Positions 1 through 6,386 of a stretch of DNA of 8,367 bases are shown here, one piece after another. Every line of letters begins with the position of its first letter. The stretch's first letter is position 1. Made by a program: the position numbers and the translations under genes. Origin of the DNA: Candidatus Kapaibacterium sp. (GTDB lineage Bacteria; Bacteroidota; Ignavibacteria; Kapaibacteriales; Kapaibacteriaceae); the NCBI GenBank assembly GCA_030830285.1, contig JAURNF010000004.1, forward strand, positions 1 to 8,367, written 5' to 3'. The notes beneath the pieces are model-generated. The model saw only the letters and a program-made list of their open reading frames with translations, had not been told where the DNA came from and ran no database searches.

Positions 1-1
1 A

Positions 2-466
2 GAAGAGCCAGCGAAGTTTGGGCCATGCGGCTGAGCCGCTGATGGCGATGGCGAGTCCTGTTGTGGCGTGACCTGAGGGAAAGCTGTTCCAGAGGTATTC
101 CATGCGGAATGCAAGGAAATCCCATTGCGTGATGCCTTCAGTGAGCATCAGCATTGGACGTGGACGACAGGCAATGACCTTGATGATGTTGGCGAGGATT
201 CCGCTGATGGCAACGCTGAGGAAGAACTCGATGTGACGGTGCGCAACCTCGCGCACGAAGTGCCATGCGATTGCGATTGTCACGAGGCAGTATATGAGGA
301 CCCAGTGCGACTTGCCAAGCTCTTCGAGAACATGGCCAGCTGAACGCAGCCACGGTGTTTCAAGCGCGTGGATGAATCGTGCAAGCGGAACATCCACAAA
401 CAACATCGAGCAAAGGATGAGAGCAGCGGCGATACACGTTGTGATGACGAGGTGCTGTCTGTTCAT
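2..466 (-). CDS. PAP2-family membrane phosphatase, C-terminus beyond the window
   Basis: The first 155 codons are visible; the reading frame is open to the window edge, so the gene is partial. The start ATG overlaps the upstream gene's TGA as ATGA, with an AAGAAGGA stretch just upstream as a possible ribosome binding site. Visible PAP2 signatures are motif C1, K96-x6-RP (K96, R103, P104), and motif C2, PSGH at 130-133. The third motif (SRx5Hx3D) would lie beyond the window. Hydrophobic segments near residues 6-24, 54-71, 79-95 and 134-148 indicate an inner-membrane protein. Known members remove phosphate from phosphatidate, phosphatidylglycerophosphate, undecaprenyl pyrophosphate or lipid A; the substrate cannot be told from this fragment. 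As third gene of the riboswitch-led operon, it may be cobalamin-regulated. A role in lipid or undecaprenyl phosphate recycling is the conservative reading; a link to corrinoid phosphates is only a guess. Confidence 0.9.
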   Translation of the reverse strand, partial: MNRQHLVITTCIAAALILCSMLFVDVPLARFIHALETPWLRSAGHVLEELGKSHWVLIYCLVTIAIAWHFVREVAHRHIEFFLSVAISGILANIIKVIACRPRPMLMLTEGITQWDFLAFRMEYLWNSFPSGHATTGLAIAISGSAAWPKLRWLF

Positions 467-3400
467 TTGTCCTTCTTCGGACCCGCAATGGCAGGAAGCT
501 TCAACGCAGCGATGCGCTCGTTCACGTCAGCGAGATTCTTGGTCACGATGGCATCGACAGCGTCGCACTGTGCGTCTGCTTGACGCTTGAGCGTTGCGTA
601 GAGATCGTACACTTGCTGCGTTGGACGTCGGTCTGCACTCGCAGCAACGCTCGCAAGAGATGCGATCTTGTTGTTGAGCTTTACTGGATAGTTCAGAAGA
701 TCTTGGAATGCGACGGCCTTCGTTTGAACAAGGACGTTCTCAATCGTGGTGAGAGAATCACTAATCGTCTTCATGCTGGCGAGTACATCGCGTGTTGTGG
801 CTGTGTCGAGATCACCCACGCGCTGCTGCATTGCAGAGATGGATGTTCGTACCGTGCGGATTGATGCGATGCTCGTATGAACACGCGAAAGTGTCGCGTT
901 GATCTGTTGATGAAGATCGAACTGTGCTTGCAGCGCTTCGCGTGGTGTTGTAACACGCGGATCCATACGAATCTCGAACTGCACGCGTTGCGTGTCTGTG
1001 CCTAGAGCGAACTCTGCGATATAGGTACCAGGCATTGCGCGTGGACCTTCGGTGCCGCCGCCCCAGAGGAGCGCGCCTTCGAGTGGCTCTGCTCCAGGAT
1101 AGAGCATGTCCCACGCAAATCGATTGCCACCACGGAACAGCGTGAGTGCTTCATCCGATACGCGATGCAGCGAGTCGCGATAGAACGTTGTGTTCACGTT
1201 AAACGGCTTACCCTTTGGCGTGCGAGCGCTCGAGAACGAGATGATGCTGTCGCCTTGTTGGGTACGAATCGTGAGCGTGAGTTCCTTCGATGTAGTGTCG
1301 CTCAGTTGATAGTGGAACTGTACGCCTGATGGCGCATTCTCCCCAACATTCATCGTCGGACTATTCCATGCGCCGCCATTGACGCGATAGGTGTGTCGAG
1401 GTGGATGCACGGTGAGAAGCGACGACGTACGACTGTTGTAGTTGTGTAATGGTGTGAGATCATCCAAGATCCAGAAGGAACGTCCGTGAGTACAGATGAC
1501 GAGATCTTTCTCGGTAGGATGAATCACGAGGTCGTGAATTGGCGTGAGTGGGAGGTTGCGACGGAAGCGACTCCACGTTGCACCTGCATCAAACGAGATG
1601 TAGAGTCCGCGCTCTGTGCCAGCATAGAGCAGACCCTTACGGAATGGATCCTCGCGGACGACGCGTGCAAACGCCCCTTTCGGAATACCCTTCACAACCA
1701 GCGTCCACGTTGCGCCGTAGTCCGTTGTCTTGTACACATATGGTGCGTCATCGCCGTGCTTGTAGCGATTGATCGCAGCATATGCCGTTCCTGCGTCATG
1801 CGGTGATGGTTCGATAATCGAGACGAGTGATTCTGGCAGACCCTTTGGGGTGACGTTTGTCCATGTAGTACCGTTGTCGCGGCTCACATGAATCAGTCCG
1901 CAGTCGCTACCAGCCCACAGCACGCCCTTTGCTACGCGCGATTCCGCGAAGGTGAACACGGTGTTATAGACTTCAACGCCGGTATTGTCCTTTGTGATCG
2001 GACCGCCCGATGGGAGTTGCTTTGTTGTGTCGTTGCGTGTGAGGTCGTTGCTGATGCGCGTCCAGCTCATGCCCTCGTTCGTGCTGCGCCACACATGCTG
2101 TGATGTGGTGTACATCACGGACGCATCGTGCGGTGAAAACACGATCGGGAAGGTCCACTGGAAGCGCTCACCGCGATCCTTCGATCCCTCGCCGATGGGA
2201 TTACTCGGATACACTGAGATGTCGTGCTCTTGTTGCAGAGCGTGCGACTTCCGTCCGAGGTAGCCCGAGTAGTTGCCACCGAATGTGATGTCTGGATCTG
2301 TTGGATGGGGCACAACATAGCCGCTCTCGAAGCCCGCTACGGAATACCAGTCGCTGCGTTCGATCGACCAACCACCAATTGAACGGTGAGGAATTGACAC
2401 TGTTGTATTGTCTTGCTGTGCGCCGTAGAGTCGATATGGGAAATGTGAGTCGACGGTCACATGGTAGAACTGTGCCGTTGCAACATCATCGGCAGACCAG
2501 TGGTGTCCGCCGTCTTCACTTACTACTGCGCCACCATCATTGGCAAGGATCATACGACGAGGATTTCGTGGATCAATCCAGAGGTCGTGGTAGTCGCCAT
2601 GGTTTGCTCCCATACCCGCAAATGAACGTCCGCCATCAATCGACTTGTGCATGCCAACGTTGAGTACATACACGACGTCTGCATTGGCTGGATCAGCAAA
2701 CACATGGTTGAAATACCATGGACGTTGACGAAGTTCTGCATTGGTGTTCACGCGCTGCCATGTTGCGCCAGCATCAACGCTCTTGAAGAGTCCGCCGTGC
2801 TCGCTCTCGACCATTGCCCACACCAGATTGCGTTGTGCGCGCGATGCGTCGACGTTGATCTTACCAAGAATACCCTTCGGCATACCTGGGTTATGTGTGA
2901 TCTCCTTCCACGTATCGCCGCCGTCGGTACTCTTGAACAGACCCGATCCCGGGCCACCGCTGCTCATGCTATGCGCATTGCGATATGCCTGCCACAGCGA
3001 CGCATAGATGATGCGTGGGTTGAGTGGGTCCATCCGTAACGTCATGCCACCAGTGCTGTCATTGCGGTAGAGCACCTTGCGCCACGACATACCTCCGTCG
3101 ATAGACTTAAAGATTCCACGATCAGCGTTCGCAGTGAACACATTGCCCATCGACGACACAAGCACCACATCGGGGTTGTCGGGATGCACAACGATATCAG
3201 CAATCATTTGCGCTTGTGGCAGACCGCAGTGTTTCCATGTAGAGCCACCGTCGGTGGTGCGGTACACACCATCACCGGGAGAGATATTGCCGCGGATATC
3301 TGTCTCGCCCATGCCAACGTAGACCACGTTTGGATCTGACGGTGCGATCGTGATTGCTCCAACGCTCGACGTTGAAAACGTCGTATCGCTGATTGAGCGC

Positions 3401-3630
3401 CACGTATCGCCGCCATCGTCGGTCTTAAAAACGCCCCCTCCTGTTGCACCGAAATAGTACGTCTGCGGCAGGTCTGGATGTCCAGCAACTGCGATTGATC
3501 TACCAGCGCGGAACGGCCCCACATTGCGGAAGCGCATCGAACGAAACGCGAGATCAAGTTGATCAGTTGACGGAGTTGGTTGTGCTGAAGCAACAACCGC
3601 ACAGAGCAGCAGGAGGGGGAGAAACTTCAT
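463..3630 (-). CDS. Large exported VPS10/BNR-type Asp-box beta-propeller protein
   Basis: This is a 1055-residue protein. The start at 3630 is chosen because it gives a clean signal peptide (MKFLPLLLLCAVVASAQ, cleavage near residue 17) and an ATGA overlap with the upstream gene; a 26-codon upstream extension would bury that signal. Eleven Asp-box motifs (S/T-x-D-x-G-x-T-W type) lie near residues 70, 125, 176, 234, 284, 330, 371, 516, 583, 635 and 679, so residues ~30-730 form sortilin/VPS10-like propeller blades. THGRSFWILDD (714-724) closes the propeller, as is typical of this family. Residues ~735-890 look like a beta-sandwich, with PGTY at 867-870, and ~895-1045 are helical, probably coiled coil, ending KKDK. 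No T9SS sorting domain is seen. Such proteins are often auto-annotated as glycosyl hydrolases, but no catalytic residues can be identified here, so binding or scaffolding is more likely. It is the second gene of the cobalamin-riboswitch operon. Confidence 0.93.
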   Translation of the reverse strand: MKFLPLLLLCAVVASAQPTPSTDQLDLAFRSMRFRNVGPFRAGRSIAVAGHPDLPQTYYFGATGGGVFKTDDGGDTWRSISDTTFSTSSVGAITIAPSDPNVVYVGMGETDIRGNISPGDGVYRTTDGGSTWKHCGLPQAQMIADIVVHPDNPDVVLVSSMGNVFTANADRGIFKSIDGGMSWRKVLYRNDSTGGMTLRMDPLNPRIIYASLWQAYRNAHSMSSGGPGSGLFKSTDGGDTWKEITHNPGMPKGILGKINVDASRAQRNLVWAMVESEHGGLFKSVDAGATWQRVNTNAELRQRPWYFNHVFADPANADVVYVLNVGMHKSIDGGRSFAGMGANHGDYHDLWIDPRNPRRMILANDGGAVVSEDGGHHWSADDVATAQFYHVTVDSHFPYRLYGAQQDNTTVSIPHRSIGGWSIERSDWYSVAGFESGYVVPHPTDPDITFGGNYSGYLGRKSHALQQEHDISVYPSNPIGEGSKDRGERFQWTFPIVFSPHDASVMYTTSQHVWRSTNEGMSWTRISNDLTRNDTTKQLPSGGPITKDNTGVEVYNTVFTFAESRVAKGVLWAGSDCGLIHVSRDNGTTWTNVTPKGLPESLVSIIEPSPHDAGTAYAAINRYKHGDDAPYVYKTTDYGATWTLVVKGIPKGAFARVVREDPFRKGLLYAGTERGLYISFDAGATWSRFRRNLPLTPIHDLVIHPTEKDLVICTHGRSFWILDDLTPLHNYNSRTSSLLTVHPPRHTYRVNGGAWNSPTMNVGENAPSGVQFHYQLSDTTSKELTLTIRTQQGDSIISFSSARTPKGKPFNVNTTFYRDSLHRVSDEALTLFRGGNRFAWDMLYPGAEPLEGALLWGGGTEGPRAMPGTYIAEFALGTDTQRVQFEIRMDPRVTTPREALQAQFDLHQQINATLSRVHTSIASIRTVRTSISAMQQRVGDLDTATTRDVLASMKTISDSLTTIENVLVQTKAVAFQDLLNYPVKLNNKIASLASVAASADRRPTQQVYDLYATLKRQADAQCDAVDAIVTKNLADVNERIAALKLPAIAGPKKDK

Positions 3631-4880
3631 CGCATAAGGGTCACGGACGACGTGCCATCGGTGATCACGTACACGCCCCGCGAGAGAGTGGAAACATCGA
3701 TTGTACAATGTCCCGAATCTACGGTATGAATCGCCGATGTGCGACCATCCAATGTGCGCATTGTGAGGGGGCTACCAGCCGCAAATGGTAGGCGTGCGGT
3801 TGTGCCGGTTGCAATGATCGCGCGTGGTGTAACTGGAGTGCGCAGGTCGGACTGAACCGACGTCGCGTCAATCACACGGTAGACAGCAACGTCCTTTGCT
3901 GGGGAATAGTCGTCGTTGTATGCCCGTGTCACCCACAGGTCCTCACCTGCGACGCACAAGCCCTCTGGCTTCGCACCAATCGGAATGGTGCGCATGATGT
4001 TTCGTGTGGCGAGATCGATCACGCGTACATCACCTGCATAGGTGCTCACAATCAGTTTGCCGTTGGCTACGACAGACTCGCGTGGACCGTTGAAGCCTTC
4101 GGTGCCGATGAGAAGCGTATCAACCAACTTGCGCGTTACAAGGTCGATCACTGCCACCCAGTGTGATCCGTTCGCTGTTACGTAGGCGCTATCGCCATGC
4201 ACCGTGATGTGATTCGGCGTATCGCCAACGTTCAGCGTAACGCGCTCATCAACGTTGTTGATTGTTTCCCACAGGTCTATCGAGCCGGACTCTTGACCGA
4301 AGACGCCCTCGGAGAGAATTACCACGCCTGCTGTGCCGCTGCTCGTGCGAAAGCGCACAGCTTGCTGTGGGTTTGGTCCAGCTGCAAAGGATGTTGAGTC
4401 GCCAGTGCCGAGCACCTTGCGTACCACGTATCCAGGGTCGGTGTACGATGGACGGTGTGCGATGTAAAGTGCGTTGCCAGCGGAAGTTGTCGACACTGAA
4501 TAGGTGCCTGGTGCATTGTAGATCACACCAAGCGGAGATTGGTCGTCGAGCTTAAATTCTTCCACCTTACCACCCACAACGATGTACGCTCGGTTTGTTT
4601 CGGATGCGATTCCGAGGCGAAACACCTGTACGTCGGCCCATGGGAAATCGAATCTGCGCAGCACTTGCAGCGACGAGCGATCAACTTGCAGCCACGAGGC
4701 AGGTTGTTCCTTCGCCTCAAGCACGCCGTCGTAGTCGAGGTCAGTCTGTGCGCAGAATACGTGCACGATATCGCCAACAACATGGACCGACGCCGGGATT
4801 GGCGGAGTGTCGATGGTACGTTGGGCAGTTGCAGAAAGCGTGCCGAGTAGGCACATGGCCATGAGGAGAGGTCCACGCAT
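3627..4880 (-). CDS. Secreted YVTN-like beta-propeller with T9SS sorting domain, cobalamin-riboswitch controlled (BtuG-like candidate)
   Basis: This is a 417-residue protein. The start at 4880 is set by an AAGGAG ribosome binding site six bases upstream and by the signal peptide MRGPLLMAMCLLGTLSATAQ; longer in-frame starts would run into the riboswitch. There is no lipobox cysteine. Residues 47-58 (DLDYDGVLEAKE) match a 12-residue EF-hand-type calcium loop. Residues ~60-340 contain propeller repeats, for example VAVIDLVTRKLVDTLLIG (242-259) and VRVIDLATRNIMRTIPIG (285-302). Residues ~350-417 resemble a T9SS type A sorting domain (LDGR 377-380, IDVSTLSRGVYVI 394-406), predicting export across the outer membrane. 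It is the first gene behind the cobalamin riboswitch. By analogy with the Bacteroides surface propeller BtuG, cobalamin capture is the leading hypothesis, but homology to BtuG is not shown; a generic surface propeller remains possible. Confidence 0.9.
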   Translation of the reverse strand: MRGPLLMAMCLLGTLSATAQRTIDTPPIPASVHVVGDIVHVFCAQTDLDYDGVLEAKEQPASWLQVDRSSLQVLRRFDFPWADVQVFRLGIASETNRAYIVVGGKVEEFKLDDQSPLGVIYNAPGTYSVSTTSAGNALYIAHRPSYTDPGYVVRKVLGTGDSTSFAAGPNPQQAVRFRTSSGTAGVVILSEGVFGQESGSIDLWETINNVDERVTLNVGDTPNHITVHGDSAYVTANGSHWVAVIDLVTRKLVDTLLIGTEGFNGPRESVVANGKLIVSTYAGDVRVIDLATRNIMRTIPIGAKPEGLCVAGEDLWVTRAYNDDYSPAKDVAVYRVIDATSVQSDLRTPVTPRAIIATGTTARLPFAAGSPLTMRTLDGRTSAIHTVDSGHCTIDVSTLSRGVYVITDGTSSVTLMR

Positions 4881-4886
4881 TGCGTG

Positions 4887-4892
4887 CTCCTT
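4887..4892 (-). promoter_or_regulatory. Ribosome binding site of the T9SS propeller gene
   Basis: AAGGAG reads on the minus strand with a six-base spacer to the ATG at 4880. It decides the start over the upstream in-frame ATG at 4907. It lies eight bases downstream of the hairpin at 4901-4919, close enough for the folded riboswitch to block ribosome loading. Confidence 0.85.
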
Positions 4893-4900
4893 GTTCAATC

Positions 4901-4919
4901 CCGTCATGATGCGTGACGG
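4901..4919 (-). promoter_or_regulatory. Expression-platform hairpin (P13-like) of the cobalamin riboswitch
   Basis: On the minus strand a perfect 6-bp stem, CCGTCA/TGACGG, encloses the 7-base loop CGCATCA. The loop bases CGCA can pair with TGCG in the riboswitch L5 loop (within 5071-5075), as in the L5-L13 kissing interaction of cobalamin riboswitches. No T-run follows, so it is not an intrinsic terminator. Its place just before the ribosome binding site suggests control of translation. The stem is seen directly; the kissing contact is inferred. Confidence 0.6.
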
Positions 4920-4947
4920 TGGGGTGCAGAAGCCCCGAGTTGAAGAT

Positions 4948-5136
4948 CGATGTGGCAGGTCTTCCGGCTTCGGAGTCGTCCTCACCATCCGCCTTCCCGC
5001 GCCGTGTCATCTACACGGCATCAGTGACTGCTCTTTGCAAGCTAGGATGGGTTGTCGTCCGATACGGCGGCGCAACCGCGCATGATTCACACATGCTTCC
5101 CTCACAGCATCATCGCTACGGATGATGACCACATCG
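4948..5136 (-). promoter_or_regulatory. Cobalamin (B12) riboswitch, Cbl-I (adenosylcobalamin) type
   Basis: All main elements can be read on the minus strand in order. P1 is a perfect 8-bp helix (5129-5136 with 4948-4955). P2 is a 7-bp helix (5121-5127 with 5108-5114). The GGGAA core (5097-5101) is followed by the GCATG/CATGC helix with GTGAA in its loop (5080-5096) and by L5 with TTGCG (5071-5075). The TCACTG box is at 5022-5027, then a 7-bp hairpin GCCGTGT/ACACGGC (5001-5019) and GGGAAGGC (4991-4998). The B12 box AAGCCGGAAGACCTGCC covers 4954-4970. The large peripheral arm suggests the adenosylcobalamin-binding Cbl-I class. The aptamer ends 67 bases before the ATG of the T9SS propeller gene. 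In known examples cobalamin binding lowers expression of the genes downstream. Confidence 0.94.
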
Positions 5137-5142
5137 GGAGTG

Positions 5143-5150
5143 CGAATATA
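5143..5150 (-). promoter_or_regulatory. Candidate promoter box for the riboswitch operon
   Basis: TATATTCG on the minus strand resembles the Bacteroidota -7 box TAnnTTTG and would start transcription a few bases before riboswitch P1 at 5136. A TTGACT at 5175-5180 lies 24 bases upstream, which is too far for a standard -35 pairing. The position is persuasive, the sequence only moderately so. Confidence 0.4.
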
Positions 5151-5162
5151 GCACCGCGCTAT
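5148..5162. promoter_or_regulatory. Dyad between the divergent promoters, possible operator
   Basis: ATAGC and GCTAT form an inverted repeat around five bases, and one inner pair also matches. The dyad touches both candidate -7 boxes, so a bound regulator could affect both directions. It is short and could arise by chance. Confidence 0.25.
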
Positions 5163-5167
5163 CTTTG
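5160..5167 (+). promoter_or_regulatory. Candidate Bacteroidota-type -7 box for the MFS gene
   Basis: TATCTTTG matches TAnnTTTG exactly. The ATG at 5172 begins only four bases after the box, so transcription from it would start at or near the ATG and give a leaderless mRNA. No clear -33 TTTG element is seen at the expected distance. Confidence 0.45.
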
Positions 5168-5171
5168 CTTC

Positions 5172-6386
5172 ATGAGTCAACGCACACTCCTTTACGGCAT
5201 CGTTGTATTGAGCGTGATCAGCGCCGGAATATCTGGTTCGCTGTTCAGTACATACCTCCCTGTGATCGCCGCAGAAATGTCGGGTGGTACAGCAACCAAG
5301 CAAGATGTCTCGACGATGGGATCGTTCGCAGGTGCTTCATTTCTCATTGGTTGGTCAGTGGGAGCGTTTGTTCTGGGTGCGCTTGCCGATCGAATTGGTC
5401 GTCGATTAGCACTCTTTGCATCGATCTGCACGTGTTCAATCGGTGTGCTATGTACCGCATTTGTTCCAACGCTTGCACATCTCATTGCAATGCGGTTTCT
5501 CACAGGCGCCGGGGCCGGTGGAATCTTGTTGATTGGTTCTGTGCTTATCTCCGAGGCTTGGGCGCAGGGGAATCGTGCTCGAATGGTGTCGATCATGATG
5601 AACTGCTTTCCTGCCGGGTTTCTCGTAGCCGGTGTGATTGGCGGCAACGTACAGAACTGGCACACTGCCTATCTGCTCGGTGGTTCAACCATCATCCTCG
5701 CGTTTGCGGTGCTGGCATTTGTGCGTGAGTCGGATGTCTGGAAGGGCAGCGAGGCACGGCATGAAACGCAACACGTCGCACGTGAACGCGTGTTTGATAC
5801 ACGTTATCGCAAGGATCTCATCCTTGGTGTGACGTTGTTTGGGTCGATGCTCATCGGACTCTGGGCAGCGTTCACGTGGATGCCCACATGGGTGCATGGC
5901 ATGAGCAACGTCGAAGATGCACAGCGCAATCGTGGCATGGTGAGCATCGTGCTTGGAATTGGAAGTATGGCTGGTGCGCTGGTTGGTGCTCCACTGGCGA
6001 ACCGCATCGGTCGTAGGCGCACGGTGTTTGCTGGGTATGTGGCGTGTGTTGTGCTTTCCCTTGCGACGTTCCAACTCGGCCTTACACCTGGACCAGTTCT
6101 GTTTGGAATGATCTTCCTTCTGACAATGGCCATCGGCGTAAACCAGGGTGTGCTCAGTACCTATATCCCTGAGTTGTTCCCGACGCTCATTCGGGGCGCA
6201 GCGACTGGGATATCGATGAATGCGGGGCGCTTGTTGACGGCGATAGGAGTGTTTTTTGTTGGTGTGCTGGTGCACACACTGAATGGCTACGATAATGCCA
6301 TTTCGACATTTGCCGCTGCGTATGTCGTGGGTGCCATCGCACTCACATTTGCACGTGAGACGAATGGTCAGGCATTGCCAGAGTAA
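5172..6386 (+). CDS. MFS transporter, sugar/metabolite-proton symporter-like
   Basis: This is a 404-residue protein with the 12-helix pattern of the major facilitator superfamily. Motif A between TM2 and TM3 is G69-ALADRIGRR (to 78), repeated in the second half as GAPLANRIGRR (272-282). YIPELFPTLIRG (331-342), followed by a glycine- and asparagine-containing helix, is typical of the sugar-porter, aromatic-acid and SV2-like branches. A charged loop at ~185-215 separates the two halves. The ATG at 5172 is chosen because the longer frame (from 5052) would add 40 polar residues encoded inside the riboswitch on the opposite strand. No Shine-Dalgarno sequence precedes it. The gene is transcribed away from the riboswitch operon and so is not controlled by it directly. 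The substrate cannot be assigned; a shared promoter region weakly hints at related physiology. Confidence 0.92.
   Translation: MSQRTLLYGIVVLSVISAGISGSLFSTYLPVIAAEMSGGTATKQDVSTMGSFAGASFLIGWSVGAFVLGALADRIGRRLALFASICTCSIGVLCTAFVPTLAHLIAMRFLTGAGAGGILLIGSVLISEAWAQGNRARMVSIMMNCFPAGFLVAGVIGGNVQNWHTAYLLGGSTIILAFAVLAFVRESDVWKGSEARHETQHVARERVFDTRYRKDLILGVTLFGSMLIGLWAAFTWMPTWVHGMSNVEDAQRNRGMVSIVLGIGSMAGALVGAPLANRIGRRRTVFAGYVACVVLSLATFQLGLTPGPVLFGMIFLLTMAIGVNQGVLSTYIPELFPTLIRGAATGISMNAGRLLTAIGVFFVGVLVHTLNGYDNAISTFAAAYVVGAIALTFARETNGQALPE

Noticed and set aside
2901..3432. Repeated cgccgcc-containing DNA motifs, as a possible repeat array
   Set aside because: They encode the DGG-x-TW cores of the Asp boxes and are spaced by propeller blades; they are protein repeats, not CRISPR or intergenic repeats.
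3631..3708. 26-codon extension of the VPS10-like protein
   Set aside because: It lies fully within the upstream gene and places charged residues before the signal peptide; the ATGA start at 3630 fits better.
4921..4940. GGGG/CCCC hairpin after the riboswitch, as an intrinsic terminator
   Set aside because: Only four base pairs form, and no T-run follows on the minus strand, so termination is not supported.
4881..4988. 36-codon extension of the T9SS propeller protein, including an ATG at 4907
   Set aside because: It overlaps the riboswitch aptamer and hairpin, destroys the signal peptide, and ignores the AAGGAG site placed for 4880.
5052..5171. 40-codon N-terminal extension of the MFS transporter
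   Set aside because: It would be encoded inside the riboswitch on the opposite strand, is polar and unlike an MFS N-terminus, and the ATG at 5172 leads directly into TM1.
5192..5665. 157-codon open frame antisense to the MFS gene
   Set aside because: It is a shadow of the MFS coding sequence, with low-complexity composition and no recognisable domain.
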